DNA of 64,000 nucleotides from positions 1 to 64,000 of the forward strand of contig JALEKD010000023.1 of NCBI GenBank assembly GCA_022769285.1. Direction: 5' to 3'. The notes below the pieces were generated by a model. The model was not told the origin of the DNA, ran no database searches, and was given only the letters and a program-made list of their open reading frames with translations. Origin of the DNA: Prevotella sp. (lineage in GTDB: Bacteria; Bacteroidota; Bacteroidia; Bacteroidales; Bacteroidaceae). Positions 9,748 through 17,309 of this stretch are shown piece by piece (position 1 is the stretch's first letter; each line of letters begins with the position of its first letter). Made by a program: the position numbers and the translations under genes.

Positions 9748-10207
9748 ATTGGGGAATGTCTGGAAGCTGGTTGCGAGTGTCCTGCGATTTATCTACTTCA
9801 AAATAGTCATTCTTTATGCCAGATGTAACCCAAACGTACTTTACATCTCCAGGTAGTGCAAAGGCGTAGCTATATGCTTGGTTTATGGCCTGCTGAAATT
9901 CAGCTTCACTGACCTCCTGCTTCTTACATTCAACCAGAATAAGGGGCCTTACACACAATTCATCAGCGAAAACAACGATATCAGCTTCCTTGACTTCACT
10001 ACCCATTGTCACTGGCTCAAACTGGTGGATTTGCTTTTCGGGATAGTTGTAATCCAGTATCAACTGAAGAAACGTCAACGCCTGGACTTTTTCCTCAGGA
10101 TTATTATAATTGCGCTCTTTGTTCTGCCAGTTGTATCTTATTCTCGTATTGTCATCATTGAAGGAGATAAGTCCCCGGTCAATGCCTATCTGTATATAAT
10201 CTGTCAT
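9722..10207 (-). CDS. HsdR N-terminal-type nuclease domain protein (probable front half of a nuclease-methylase)
   Basis: A 161-residue protein matching the HSDR_N_2 type nuclease domain. The PD-(D/E)xK set is visible: Asp76 in EADIVVF, Glu93-Cys-Lys95 in LVECKKQ, plus the upstream NPEEKVQ helix (Glu38/Glu39). It ends at a TAA overlapping the methylase frame by 26 bp. No SF2 translocase, the normal rest of HsdR, exists anywhere in the locus. The unit therefore resembles the nuclease-methylase plus separate specificity subunit plan of BcgI-like type II enzymes rather than true type I. Whether the split proteins are active is not clear from sequence. Confidence 0.75.
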   Translation of the reverse strand: MTDYIQIGIDRGLISFNDDNTRIRYNWQNKERNYNNPEEKVQALTFLQLILDYNYPEKQIHQFEPVTMGSEVKEADIVVFADELCVRPLILVECKKQEVSEAEFQQAINQAYSYAFALPGDVKYVWVTSGIKNDYFEVDKSQDTRNQLPDIPQFGVQEVAS

Positions 10208-10416
10208 TTCTGTTGCCTTTTGTTGTAATCGTGATTTTTATGGCCATGGCATCCCAATATATTCCTACCTACGCCATAATATAGAGCGAGTATTTTCGTT
10301 GCCATTTTTGGTCAAAATATTTTAGAAAACAAACTGTCATTTTTTCGCCATATTCCGGGTTACGCGCAAACGAAAAGAAGCAGTCAAGATTACTCTTAAC
10401 TGCTTCATTCTTAGTG
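10208..10416. other. AT-rich spacer between RM locus and tRNA-Phe
   Basis: No gene is seen here apart from the hairpin next to the tRNA. It holds no full TTTG-N19-TAnnTTTG promoter for the RM operon on the minus strand; a weaker TATTTTG occurs near 10315. Confidence 0.5.
10370..10406 (-). terminator. Rho-independent terminator of tRNA-Phe
   Basis: GAAGCAGT (10377-10384) pairs with ACTGCTTC (10399-10406); after one mismatch the stem continues with AAGA/TCTT around a four-base loop. On the minus strand the stem is followed by CTTTTCGTTT, the expected U-rich tail just past the tRNA. Confidence 0.8.
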
Positions 10417-10489
10417 TGGTACCACCAGGAATCGAACCGGGGACACAAGGATTTTCAGTCCTTTGCTCTACCAACTGAGCTATGGCACC
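10417..10489 (-). tRNA. tRNA-Phe (anticodon GAA)
   Basis: A complete 73-nt cloverleaf: acceptor GGTGCCA/TGGTACC, D stem GCTC/GAGC, anticodon stem AAGGA/TCCTT with loop CTGAAAA (anticodon GAA), variable loop GTGTC, T loop TTCGATT and discriminator A. The 3' CCA is not encoded. The T stem CCCGG/CCTGG contains a C-T mismatch at its middle pair (positions 51 and 63). Its 3' end faces the AT-rich RM locus, the usual orientation for island insertion at a tRNA. Confidence 0.97.
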
Positions 10490-10627
10490 AACATTGTTTC
10501 TTGTTTGCGGTTGCAAAGGTACGACTTTTTCCCGAAACACAAGCGAAAAGCAGTAAGAAAGTTCTTTTGTTTAATATCTGTTAACTTTTACGCGTGCAGA
10601 GATGGTTCCGGAGGCGCTAAATGTGAA

Positions 10628-11740
10628 TTATTGTTTAAGCGGGTTCCATCCCTGAGCTGTAATGGTAAACTCGTTGCCATCGCGGGTGACCAGCATTGTA
10701 CCCAGAGTCTCGCGGGTAATGTAGCCTATTTGTTTTACTCCGTCCATGGCGCTTATCTTCTCATGGTCGCCTATGGGTACGGTGAAGAGCAGTTCATAGT
10801 CCTCGCCCCCATTCATAGCACAGGTAGTAACGTTCATGTTGAGCTCCTCGGCCATTACCGCTGTCTGATAGTCTATCGGCATCTTGTTCTCGTACACACG
10901 GCAGCCACAGTGGCTCTGCTTGCAGATGTGCAGCAGTTCGCTACTCAGTCCGTCCGAGATGTCCATCATGGCCGTAGGGCGTACGTTGGCCTGGCGCAAT
11001 TGAGCTATGATGTCGCCCCGCGCCTCGGGCTTGAGCTGTCGGTCTATGAGATATTCCTTTCCCCCGAAGTCTGGCTGGAAGTCGCGCAGCGCCACGAGGT
11101 CGTTTTCCAACGCCTTCAGCGCGTCGCTGTCGCCACTTTCCTTGGCCTGCTTGACCTTGCGGGTCAGCGCATCGTACTGCTCGTAGTAGATGTTCTTCTC
11201 GCGTTCGAGCAGTTGCAGACCCATGTAGGCTGCACCCAGGTCACCACTCACGCAGATGATGTCGGTCTCGTGGGCCCCGTTACGATACACGATGTCGGAG
11301 GCTTTGGCCTGACCGATACAGGTAATGCTGATGGCCAGTCCGGTACGCGAAGAGGTGGTGTCGCCACCAACGATGTCAACTTGCCATTTATCGCAGGCAC
11401 GGCGCACACCGCTGTAAAACTCTTCGATGCTCTCTACGTCGAAGCGCTTGTCAATGGCCAGACTTATGAGCAGCTGCTGGGGGGTGCCGTTCATGGCAAA
11501 AACATCGCTGATGTTGACCATGGCCGACTTGTAGCCCAGTTGCTCCATAGTAATATAGGTGAGGTCGAAGTGAACGCCCTCCATGAGCATATCGGTCGTG
11601 GTGAGTACTTCGTGGTCAGTATAGTGTAGTACGGCGCAGTCATCGCCTACACCATAAACGGTCGATGTGTTTACGGGCTTGATGCCTTTTGTTATCTGGT
11701 TTATCAGCCCGAACTCACCCAGTTTAGAAATATCTGTCAT
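10628..11740 (-). CDS. thiL: Thiamine-monophosphate kinase
   Basis: A 370-residue member of the AIR synthase-related superfamily, the normal length or slightly longer than ThiL, which phosphorylates thiamine monophosphate to thiamine diphosphate with ATP. The N-terminal GVGDDCAVL (near residue 30), the TTDMLMEGVHFD segment and the metal-binding GGDTTSS motif support the call. The TPP made here would serve nifJ and the 2-oxoacid oxidoreductase in the same window. It is the last gene of the sppA-lpxK-thiL run, 25 bp after lpxK; no TPP riboswitch is apparent. Confidence 0.93.
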   Translation of the reverse strand: MTDISKLGEFGLINQITKGIKPVNTSTVYGVGDDCAVLHYTDHEVLTTTDMLMEGVHFDLTYITMEQLGYKSAMVNISDVFAMNGTPQQLLISLAIDKRFDVESIEEFYSGVRRACDKWQVDIVGGDTTSSRTGLAISITCIGQAKASDIVYRNGAHETDIICVSGDLGAAYMGLQLLEREKNIYYEQYDALTRKVKQAKESGDSDALKALENDLVALRDFQPDFGGKEYLIDRQLKPEARGDIIAQLRQANVRPTAMMDISDGLSSELLHICKQSHCGCRVYENKMPIDYQTAVMAEELNMNVTTCAMNGGEDYELLFTVPIGDHEKISAMDGVKQIGYITRETLGTMLVTRDGNEFTITAQGWNPLKQ

Positions 11741-11765
11741 AGTGGTTTATGGTTTCTTTATCATT

Positions 11766-12944
11766 TCATATATTATCCTTGAAGCTGATGGTGTGGGGCT
11801 TGGCCACACCCTGCTTGGTTCCTTTGGGCTTGTGCTCGCCCTTGGTTTTAACCTGCTTGTAGCTTCGGGAGTTCTTGCGTATATAGCCGAGTATTTTATG
11901 GTTGAACTTATCGCCCTGTCCCTGCATGAAAGTCACGTGGATAGGCAGCGTGTAGATATGCTCCTTGGCCTCTGGACTCAGTCCGTCGCGCTCCATGAGC
12001 CGTGTAGCATCTTTCTCGGTCGTCAGAATTATCCTGTTGCCCTCTGTGCTGGCATATAGTTCGTTGATGCGCGTTATATCAGCCTGGGTAAAGGCATGGT
12101 GGTCGCCATAGGTAATGGGAACGATACCGGTACATAGCGGGGCTATGTCTGTCATTATTTGCTTAGGCGAGGCAATGCCCGTAAGCAGTAGCACCCGCTT
12201 GTCAGCCAGTTCGGTCAGCTCCATGGTGTGCCCCGTGAATAGTCCCTGAAGCCTGTCGTACACGATGGTGGTAAAGTATAGCTCCTGAAAGGGGTAGAGG
12301 GCCATAGCCTTGGTAAGCACCCTAAATTCCATAGGCTTCAAGTCCTTCGGGCACTTGGTCACTATCACTATGTCGGCCCTGCTCTTACCCGAGGCAGGCT
12401 CGCGTAGGCGTCCGGCAGGTAATAGTTTGTCGTACATGATAAGTCGATGGTAGTCTACCAGCAGTATATTGACCCCCGGTTTGACATAGCGGTGCTGAAA
12501 GGCGTCGTCCAGCAGAATGGCTCCCACATCGCTGGTAGCCCGGTCGCCTATTAGGTGCTCTATACCGCGTGTGCGCTTGGCATCGACAGCCACATAAGCC
12601 TTGGGGAACTTGTGTTTCATCTGGAAGGGTTCATCGCCTATCTCGCTCATGGTAGAGTGGGCATCGGATAGACGGTAGCCGCGCGTCTTGCGCTTGTATC
12701 CACGCGACAGCACAGCTACCTGGGTGTGGTTCTGCAGCAGCCGGATGAGATACTCTACATGCGGTGTCTTGCCCGATCCCCCCACGGTGATGTTACCGAC
12801 GGAGATGACTGGCGTAGAGTACGACTTGGATTTCAGTATACCCGTGTCGAACAGCAGGTTGCGCAACTTTACGCCCAACCCGTACAGCCAACTGAGCGGT
12901 AGCAGCCACTCATTAATTTTGATGAAGTCACCCTCGGTGCGCAT
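11766..12944 (-). CDS. lpxK: Tetraacyldisaccharide 4'-kinase
   Basis: This 392-residue protein phosphorylates the lipid A disaccharide at the 4' position at the inner membrane. An N-terminal hydrophobic helix (LLPLSWLYGLGVKLRNLLF) is followed by the P-loop GGSGKTP (residues 55-61) and SRGYKRKTRGY. The C-terminal end is unusually basic (KTKGEHKPKGTKQG), an extension past the catalytic fold. It begins 4 bp after the sppA stop, so the two are probably cotranscribed and coupled. Assignment is secure. Confidence 0.94.
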   Translation of the reverse strand: MRTEGDFIKINEWLLPLSWLYGLGVKLRNLLFDTGILKSKSYSTPVISVGNITVGGSGKTPHVEYLIRLLQNHTQVAVLSRGYKRKTRGYRLSDAHSTMSEIGDEPFQMKHKFPKAYVAVDAKRTRGIEHLIGDRATSDVGAILLDDAFQHRYVKPGVNILLVDYHRLIMYDKLLPAGRLREPASGKSRADIVIVTKCPKDLKPMEFRVLTKAMALYPFQELYFTTIVYDRLQGLFTGHTMELTELADKRVLLLTGIASPKQIMTDIAPLCTGIVPITYGDHHAFTQADITRINELYASTEGNRIILTTEKDATRLMERDGLSPEAKEHIYTLPIHVTFMQGQGDKFNHKILGYIRKNSRSYKQVKTKGEHKPKGTKQGVAKPHTISFKDNI

Positions 12945-12948
12945 CTTG

Positions 12949-14727
12949 TTATCTCAGGTTCATAAAGAATGGTACACGTGCCTGTATGGCATCTATTTGG
13001 TTCAGGCTACGAAGCAGTTTGAAAGGCTCGTAGTACATGCCTAAGGTGGCGCGCATCTGCTCGTCCAGATAGTTGCCGTTCTGCATGGTGCCCATTATGC
13101 TGTCCCACAATCCCGGCTCACCCGGATAGCTGTAGGTGTAGTATTCGTCTACTTTAGCCAGCTTGGCCGCGCGGGCCACGGCCTGGTCTATGCCACCCAA
13201 CTCGTCTACCAGCTTCAGTTTGATGGCATCCTGTCCCAGGAATACATGTCCTTGGGCCACGGCCTCTACCTGGGCCACCGACAGGTGGCGTCCGTCGGCC
13301 ACACGCTGGCGGAAGAGTGAGTAGCCACGGTTGATGTAGGCCCCTAAGTAAGCCAACTCCTCAGCGTTCATAGGACGCGAGCTGGTGCCAAAGGTAGCGT
13401 TGCTGTTGGTCTTTACCTCATCAAACTTGATACCCAGCTTCTGTGTGAGTAGCTGGCTCCTGTCTGGTATTACCCCGAAGATACCTATGCTACCCGTTAG
13501 GGTAGTGGGCTGAGCCACTATCCAGTTGGCGTTACAGCTCATGTAGTAGCCGCCCGAGGCAGCCATGCCGCCCATCGACACCACTACAGGCTTTTTCTTC
13601 TTGAGCATCTCTATCTGGTGCCATATCTGCTCCGAGGCGTAGGCCGAACCTCCGCCCGAGTTGATGCGTATCACCACGGCCTTAACGTCATCGTTGTCGG
13701 CCAGACTGGCCAAGTCCTTGCATACCTCGGTGGCCACGATGTAGTGACTGTTGCCCAACAGTCCGCCCGTGGCTTCAAGCGGTGTAGTCACTATGTCGCC
13801 ATAGGCATAGTACACGGCTATCTCGTCGCCATCGGTCTGGCCGTCCTTCACATTGGCCATGTCGGCCACGCTTACCTGGCTAATGGGCTCATCGGCATCC
13901 AGCTTGAGCAGCTTCTTTACCTCGCCCTTAACCTGATCGGTGTACAGCAGTCCGTCTACTATCCGTCGCCTTATCAGTGAGCGCTGGTCGTCAAAGGTCA
14001 TCAGACTGTCGGCATAGGTATTGAGTTGAGCCACACTGATGTGGCGGCTCTCGGCCACACCCTGGCACACATTCTGCCACAGCCCGTTTATATAAGCCTG
14101 AACCTGCTCACGGTTGGCCTCACTCATGTGATCCTCGGTAAACATCTCGGTAGCGCTCTTGTACTTACCCACCTTAATCACCTGCATGCGTATGCCAAAC
14201 TTGGCCAGCAGATCCTTGACAAATATCGGCTCCGAGGCTATTCCGTGCCAGTCTACCTGGCCCTGTGGGTTCAGATACACCTTGTTGGCTGCCGAGGCGA
14301 TGTAGTAGGTGCCTTGGGTGTAGGTGTCGGCATAAGCCACTATCCACTTACCGCTCTTTCGGAAGTCTATCAGCGCCTTGCGCAGTTCCTGCATCGAGGC
14401 AAAATCGCTGCTGAACAGCCCTGCCTCGATATAGATACCCTTGATGTGGTCATTGGTACGGGCCTTCTTGATGGCCTGGAGCGTATTCTCCAGTCCTGGG
14501 TTGTTGGTCGTGTTGCCCCCCAGCATACTGAGCAGGTTGTCTTGTGTGCGCTCATCCATCGTGCCCGACAGGTTGAGCACCAGTACAGAGTTGTCGTCCA
14601 CATTCTTGGTGGCCTGGCTCGATGCCACCATGCCCACCAGGCTCATGGCGCCTAAGGCTCCTGTTATGATAATAAAAAAGAGGATGCCCACTACGGTGGC
14701 CAGGGCCTGTTTGATAAAGCTGTTCAT
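12949..14727 (-). CDS. sppA: Signal peptide peptidase SppA, 67-kDa type
   Basis: A 592-residue membrane-anchored serine protease that degrades cleaved signal peptides. Start at 14727 (MNSFIKQALATV) places a transmembrane helix at about residues 10-35; the longer frame upstream would cross the promoter. The duplicated architecture of the 67-kDa class is present, with the general-base Lys near 187 (VGKYKSATEMF) and nucleophile Ser near 391 (MAASGGYYMSC), matching the long E. coli enzyme. It heads the sppA-lpxK-thiL operon and has a clear promoter. Confidence 0.94.
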   Translation of the reverse strand: MNSFIKQALATVVGILFFIIITGALGAMSLVGMVASSQATKNVDDNSVLVLNLSGTMDERTQDNLLSMLGGNTTNNPGLENTLQAIKKARTNDHIKGIYIEAGLFSSDFASMQELRKALIDFRKSGKWIVAYADTYTQGTYYIASAANKVYLNPQGQVDWHGIASEPIFVKDLLAKFGIRMQVIKVGKYKSATEMFTEDHMSEANREQVQAYINGLWQNVCQGVAESRHISVAQLNTYADSLMTFDDQRSLIRRRIVDGLLYTDQVKGEVKKLLKLDADEPISQVSVADMANVKDGQTDGDEIAVYYAYGDIVTTPLEATGGLLGNSHYIVATEVCKDLASLADNDDVKAVVIRINSGGGSAYASEQIWHQIEMLKKKKPVVVSMGGMAASGGYYMSCNANWIVAQPTTLTGSIGIFGVIPDRSQLLTQKLGIKFDEVKTNSNATFGTSSRPMNAEELAYLGAYINRGYSLFRQRVADGRHLSVAQVEAVAQGHVFLGQDAIKLKLVDELGGIDQAVARAAKLAKVDEYYTYSYPGEPGLWDSIMGTMQNGNYLDEQMRATLGMYYEPFKLLRSLNQIDAIQARVPFFMNLR

Positions 14728-14771
14728 CTGTCTGTGTCTATTATACTTTATTATATATGTGAATGGTAGTG

Positions 14772-14803
14772 CAAAAATAGTGGAAATAGCTTGAAAAAAC
14801 AAA
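14772..14803 (-). promoter_or_regulatory. Promoter of the sppA-lpxK-thiL operon
   Basis: On the minus strand TTTG (14800-14803), 20 bp spacer, TATTTTTG (14772-14779). The sppA ATG lies about 44 nt downstream. Confidence 0.8.
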
Positions 14804-14842
14804 TTATCTTTACTTTTTCTCCGTTGGTACATCTATTTTTAT

Positions 14843-14850
14843 TAATTTTG
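14843..14850 (+). promoter_or_regulatory. -7 element directly before the SDR gene
   Basis: TAATTTTG ends only 5 nt before the ATG at 14856, so transcription from it would give a leaderless or nearly leaderless mRNA. No TTTG at the ideal -33 spacing. Confidence 0.45.
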
Positions 14851-14855
14851 CTCTG

Positions 14856-15584
14856 ATGAAAAAAGCAATCATAGTCGGCGCTTCGTCCGGAATAGGCTTG
14901 GAGGTAGCCCGGTGCCTGATGGCCGATGGCTGGGCCGTAGGACTGATGGCCAGGCGTACCTCCCTGTTAGAGGCCATACGCAGCGAGCATCCATCGGCCG
15001 TATGGGTACAGCCCTGCGATGTGTGCAGCACCACAGCCGTACAGGCCCTGGAGCAGCTGGTCGACCGTATGGGTGGGGTAGACCTCTACTTCCACGCCGC
15101 GGGCATCGGCCGGCAGAACATGCCCCTCGATGCTACCACCGAGCTGGCTACCTTAGACACTAATGTCATGGGCTTTTCCCGCATGGTTGGCGCGGCCTTT
15201 CGCTATATGGCAGCCCATGGTGGCGGGCACATCGCCGTCATTTCCTCGATAGCCGGTGTCAAGGGGCTGGGGCCCGCCCCGTCATATAGTGCCTCCAAGG
15301 CATTCCAGAATGTCTACATCCAGGCGCTCGAACAGCTGGCCCATACCCGCGCGCTTCCCATCCGCTTTACTGACATACGTCCGGGATTTGTCCATACAGC
15401 CCTTATCCAGGGGGCGCACTTCCCCCTACAGATGACTGCCCCCTATGTGGCCCGCCAGATAGTAACTGCCTTACGCCGGGGGCACCATGTAGTGGTGGTA
15501 GACTGGCGCTACCGTTTGCTTGTATTCTTCTGGCGACTGCTGCCCGCTGCCCTGTGGCGGCGCATAGCCATCAAGGCCCGCTGA
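14856..15584 (+). CDS. Short-chain dehydrogenase/reductase
   Basis: A 242-residue classical SDR. The Rossmann motif is GASSGIG (residues 8-14), NAD(P) preference may be NADP because of the following MARRTS, and the catalytic pair is Tyr144-x3-Lys148 (YSASK). The last 30 residues are hydrophobic and basic (YRLLVFFWRLLPAALWRR), suggesting a membrane-associated C-terminus. Substrate cannot be named. The gene is divergent from sppA and appears monocistronic. Confidence 0.88.
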   Translation: MKKAIIVGASSGIGLEVARCLMADGWAVGLMARRTSLLEAIRSEHPSAVWVQPCDVCSTTAVQALEQLVDRMGGVDLYFHAAGIGRQNMPLDATTELATLDTNVMGFSRMVGAAFRYMAAHGGGHIAVISSIAGVKGLGPAPSYSASKAFQNVYIQALEQLAHTRALPIRFTDIRPGFVHTALIQGAHFPLQMTAPYVARQIVTALRRGHHVVVVDWRYRLLVFFWRLLPAALWRRIAIKAR

Positions 15585-15704
15585 GCCCTGCCGATAGAGG
15601 GCGTTGCCATAGATAGTAAGATGGTGTACTGCTATTGCAATACCTGCTGATACTCATAAGATAATAGAGTAAACGATAAACCAAATTATAACATACATAA
15701 CAAA

Positions 15705-17114
15705 ATGAAAAGAAAGTCTTTGGTATTTACCTTAATCCTTTTAGCCATGTCGGCGATGGCTCAGGCAGCTGGCCGGCAGTTTGTCATTCCCGTAAGTGCC
15801 GATGGCAAGGCTACGCTGACCTGTTTTCTACCCTCGGCCGATAAGGCTACTGGCCGCGCCATCGTGATTTGTCCCGGCGGAGCCTACTGGATAGTAGCCA
15901 TGCAGCACGAGGGAACCGACTGGGGAGAGTATTTCAGCAAGCAGGGCATCGCCAGCTTCGTACTCAATTACCGCATGCCTCACGGTGACCGCTCGCTGCC
16001 CATCAGCGATGCTATGAACGCCATGAAGATGGTGCGCGACTCGGCCCAAGCCTGGAACGTCAACCCCTATGACGTGGGCATCATGGGCTCGTCGGCTGGC
16101 GGACACTTAGCGTCTACCGTCTGCACCCACGCAGACTTTGCCCACCGTCCCAACTTTGCCATCCTCTTCTACCCGGTTATCTCCATGGACGAGCGGATGG
16201 GTCACGCTGGTTCAGCGAAGAACTTGTTAGGTCGCGAGTGGCACGATGCTCAGCTCGTAGCTGAGTATAGCAACCAGCTGCATGTGGCCCGCCACATCAC
16301 TCCGCCCACGCTGCTGCTCCTTACCAACGATGACGATGTGGTGCCCCCCGTTACCAACGCCGTGGCTTACTATACTGCCATGCGGAACAAGGGCAACCGT
16401 TGCGCCATGTACATTTACCCCTCTGGAGGCCACGGCTTCGGTTTCAGAACCTCCTTTAAGTATCACGATGAGATGCTTACCAACATCAACTCATGGTTGG
16501 GACAGCTGCCAGCCCCTCGCCGCGATGCCGTGCGTGTGGCTTGTATCGGCAACAGCATCACCGACGGCGCAGGCATAGACTTGTCCGAACAGCGGGGCTA
16601 TCCCGCGCAGCTCCAGGCCCTGCTTGGCAATGGGTACAACGTGCGCAACTATGGCGTGAGTGCCCGTACACTGCTCAACAAGGGCAATATGCCCTACATG
16701 GCCGAGCTGGCGTGGCGCGAGGCGCTCGACTTCAATCCCAATATAGCCGTCATCAAACTGGGAACCAATGATTCTAAAGCCATCAACTGGAAGTACGGCA
16801 GCGAGTTTGCCCACGACTTGCAGCTGATGATAGATAGCCTGAAAGCGCTACCTGCGCGCCCCAAGATATACCTGGCCTATCCGCTGGTGGCCACCAATGT
16901 GGTTAAGCGCGACAACAGTATTAATAACGAGGTTATCGAGAAAGACATCATGCCCATCATCCGCAAGGTAGCTAAGAAGAATAAGTGTGGGCTGATAGAC
17001 ATGCGCGAGCGGCTGAACCAGAAGGAACTTATGCAGCGCGACGGCATACATCCCACGGCTAAGGGCGCTGGCGAAATGGCTAAGGCCATAGCCGAGGTGA
17101 TAACTCAGAAATAG
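15705..17114 (+). CDS. Secreted fusion of an alpha/beta hydrolase and an SGNH/GDSL esterase
   Basis: A 469-residue exported protein with signal peptide (KSLVFTLILLAMSAMAQAAG). Residues about 25-265 form an alpha/beta hydrolase of the BD-FAE/acetyl-xylan-esterase-like kind, with oxyanion segment CPGGAYW and nucleophile GSSAGG near 128, and a C-terminal GGHGFG histidine. Residues about 275-469 form an SGNH hydrolase: block I GNSITDG near 282, block III GTNDS near 353, block V DGIHPT near 446. Such tandem esterases usually deacetylate or deesterify plant polysaccharides in the periplasm or outside the cell. No SusC/D-type polysaccharide locus is adjacent. Domain calls are firm; the substrate is inferred. 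Confidence 0.9.
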   Translation: MKRKSLVFTLILLAMSAMAQAAGRQFVIPVSADGKATLTCFLPSADKATGRAIVICPGGAYWIVAMQHEGTDWGEYFSKQGIASFVLNYRMPHGDRSLPISDAMNAMKMVRDSAQAWNVNPYDVGIMGSSAGGHLASTVCTHADFAHRPNFAILFYPVISMDERMGHAGSAKNLLGREWHDAQLVAEYSNQLHVARHITPPTLLLLTNDDDVVPPVTNAVAYYTAMRNKGNRCAMYIYPSGGHGFGFRTSFKYHDEMLTNINSWLGQLPAPRRDAVRVACIGNSITDGAGIDLSEQRGYPAQLQALLGNGYNVRNYGVSARTLLNKGNMPYMAELAWREALDFNPNIAVIKLGTNDSKAINWKYGSEFAHDLQLMIDSLKALPARPKIYLAYPLVATNVVKRDNSINNEVIEKDIMPIIRKVAKKNKCGLIDMRERLNQKELMQRDGIHPTAKGAGEMAKAIAEVITQK

Positions 17115-17138
17115 TCAATTACCGACCTTCATTAACGC

Positions 17139-17174
17139 GACGGGGACTGTACCTATGCTGGTGCAGTCCCCGTC
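17139..17174. terminator. Hairpin terminator between esterase fusion and nhaC
   Basis: GACGGGGACTG (17139-17149) pairs perfectly with CAGTCCCCGTC (17164-17174). There is no strong T run, so it is a probable bidirectional terminator between convergent genes. Confidence 0.6.
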
Positions 17175-17309
17175 GTGCGTCCTAAACTTTAGGATGTATA
17201 TTTAGAGGCTTCGGATGTGTGTGTCCGATTTTCGGATGTACATCCATAGTCCCTGGATGAAGCCCATAATGGTTGATGGGGGCGTAGGGATGATTAGGGA
17301 TGGGGTAGG

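Noticed and set aside
10337..10540. Minus-strand frame reading GAIAQLVEQRTENPCVPGSI
   Set aside because: This is the well-known spurious translation of a tRNA; the region is tRNA-Phe.
11741..11765. Possible TPP riboswitch before thiL
   Set aside because: Only 25 bp separate lpxK and thiL, too little for an aptamer.
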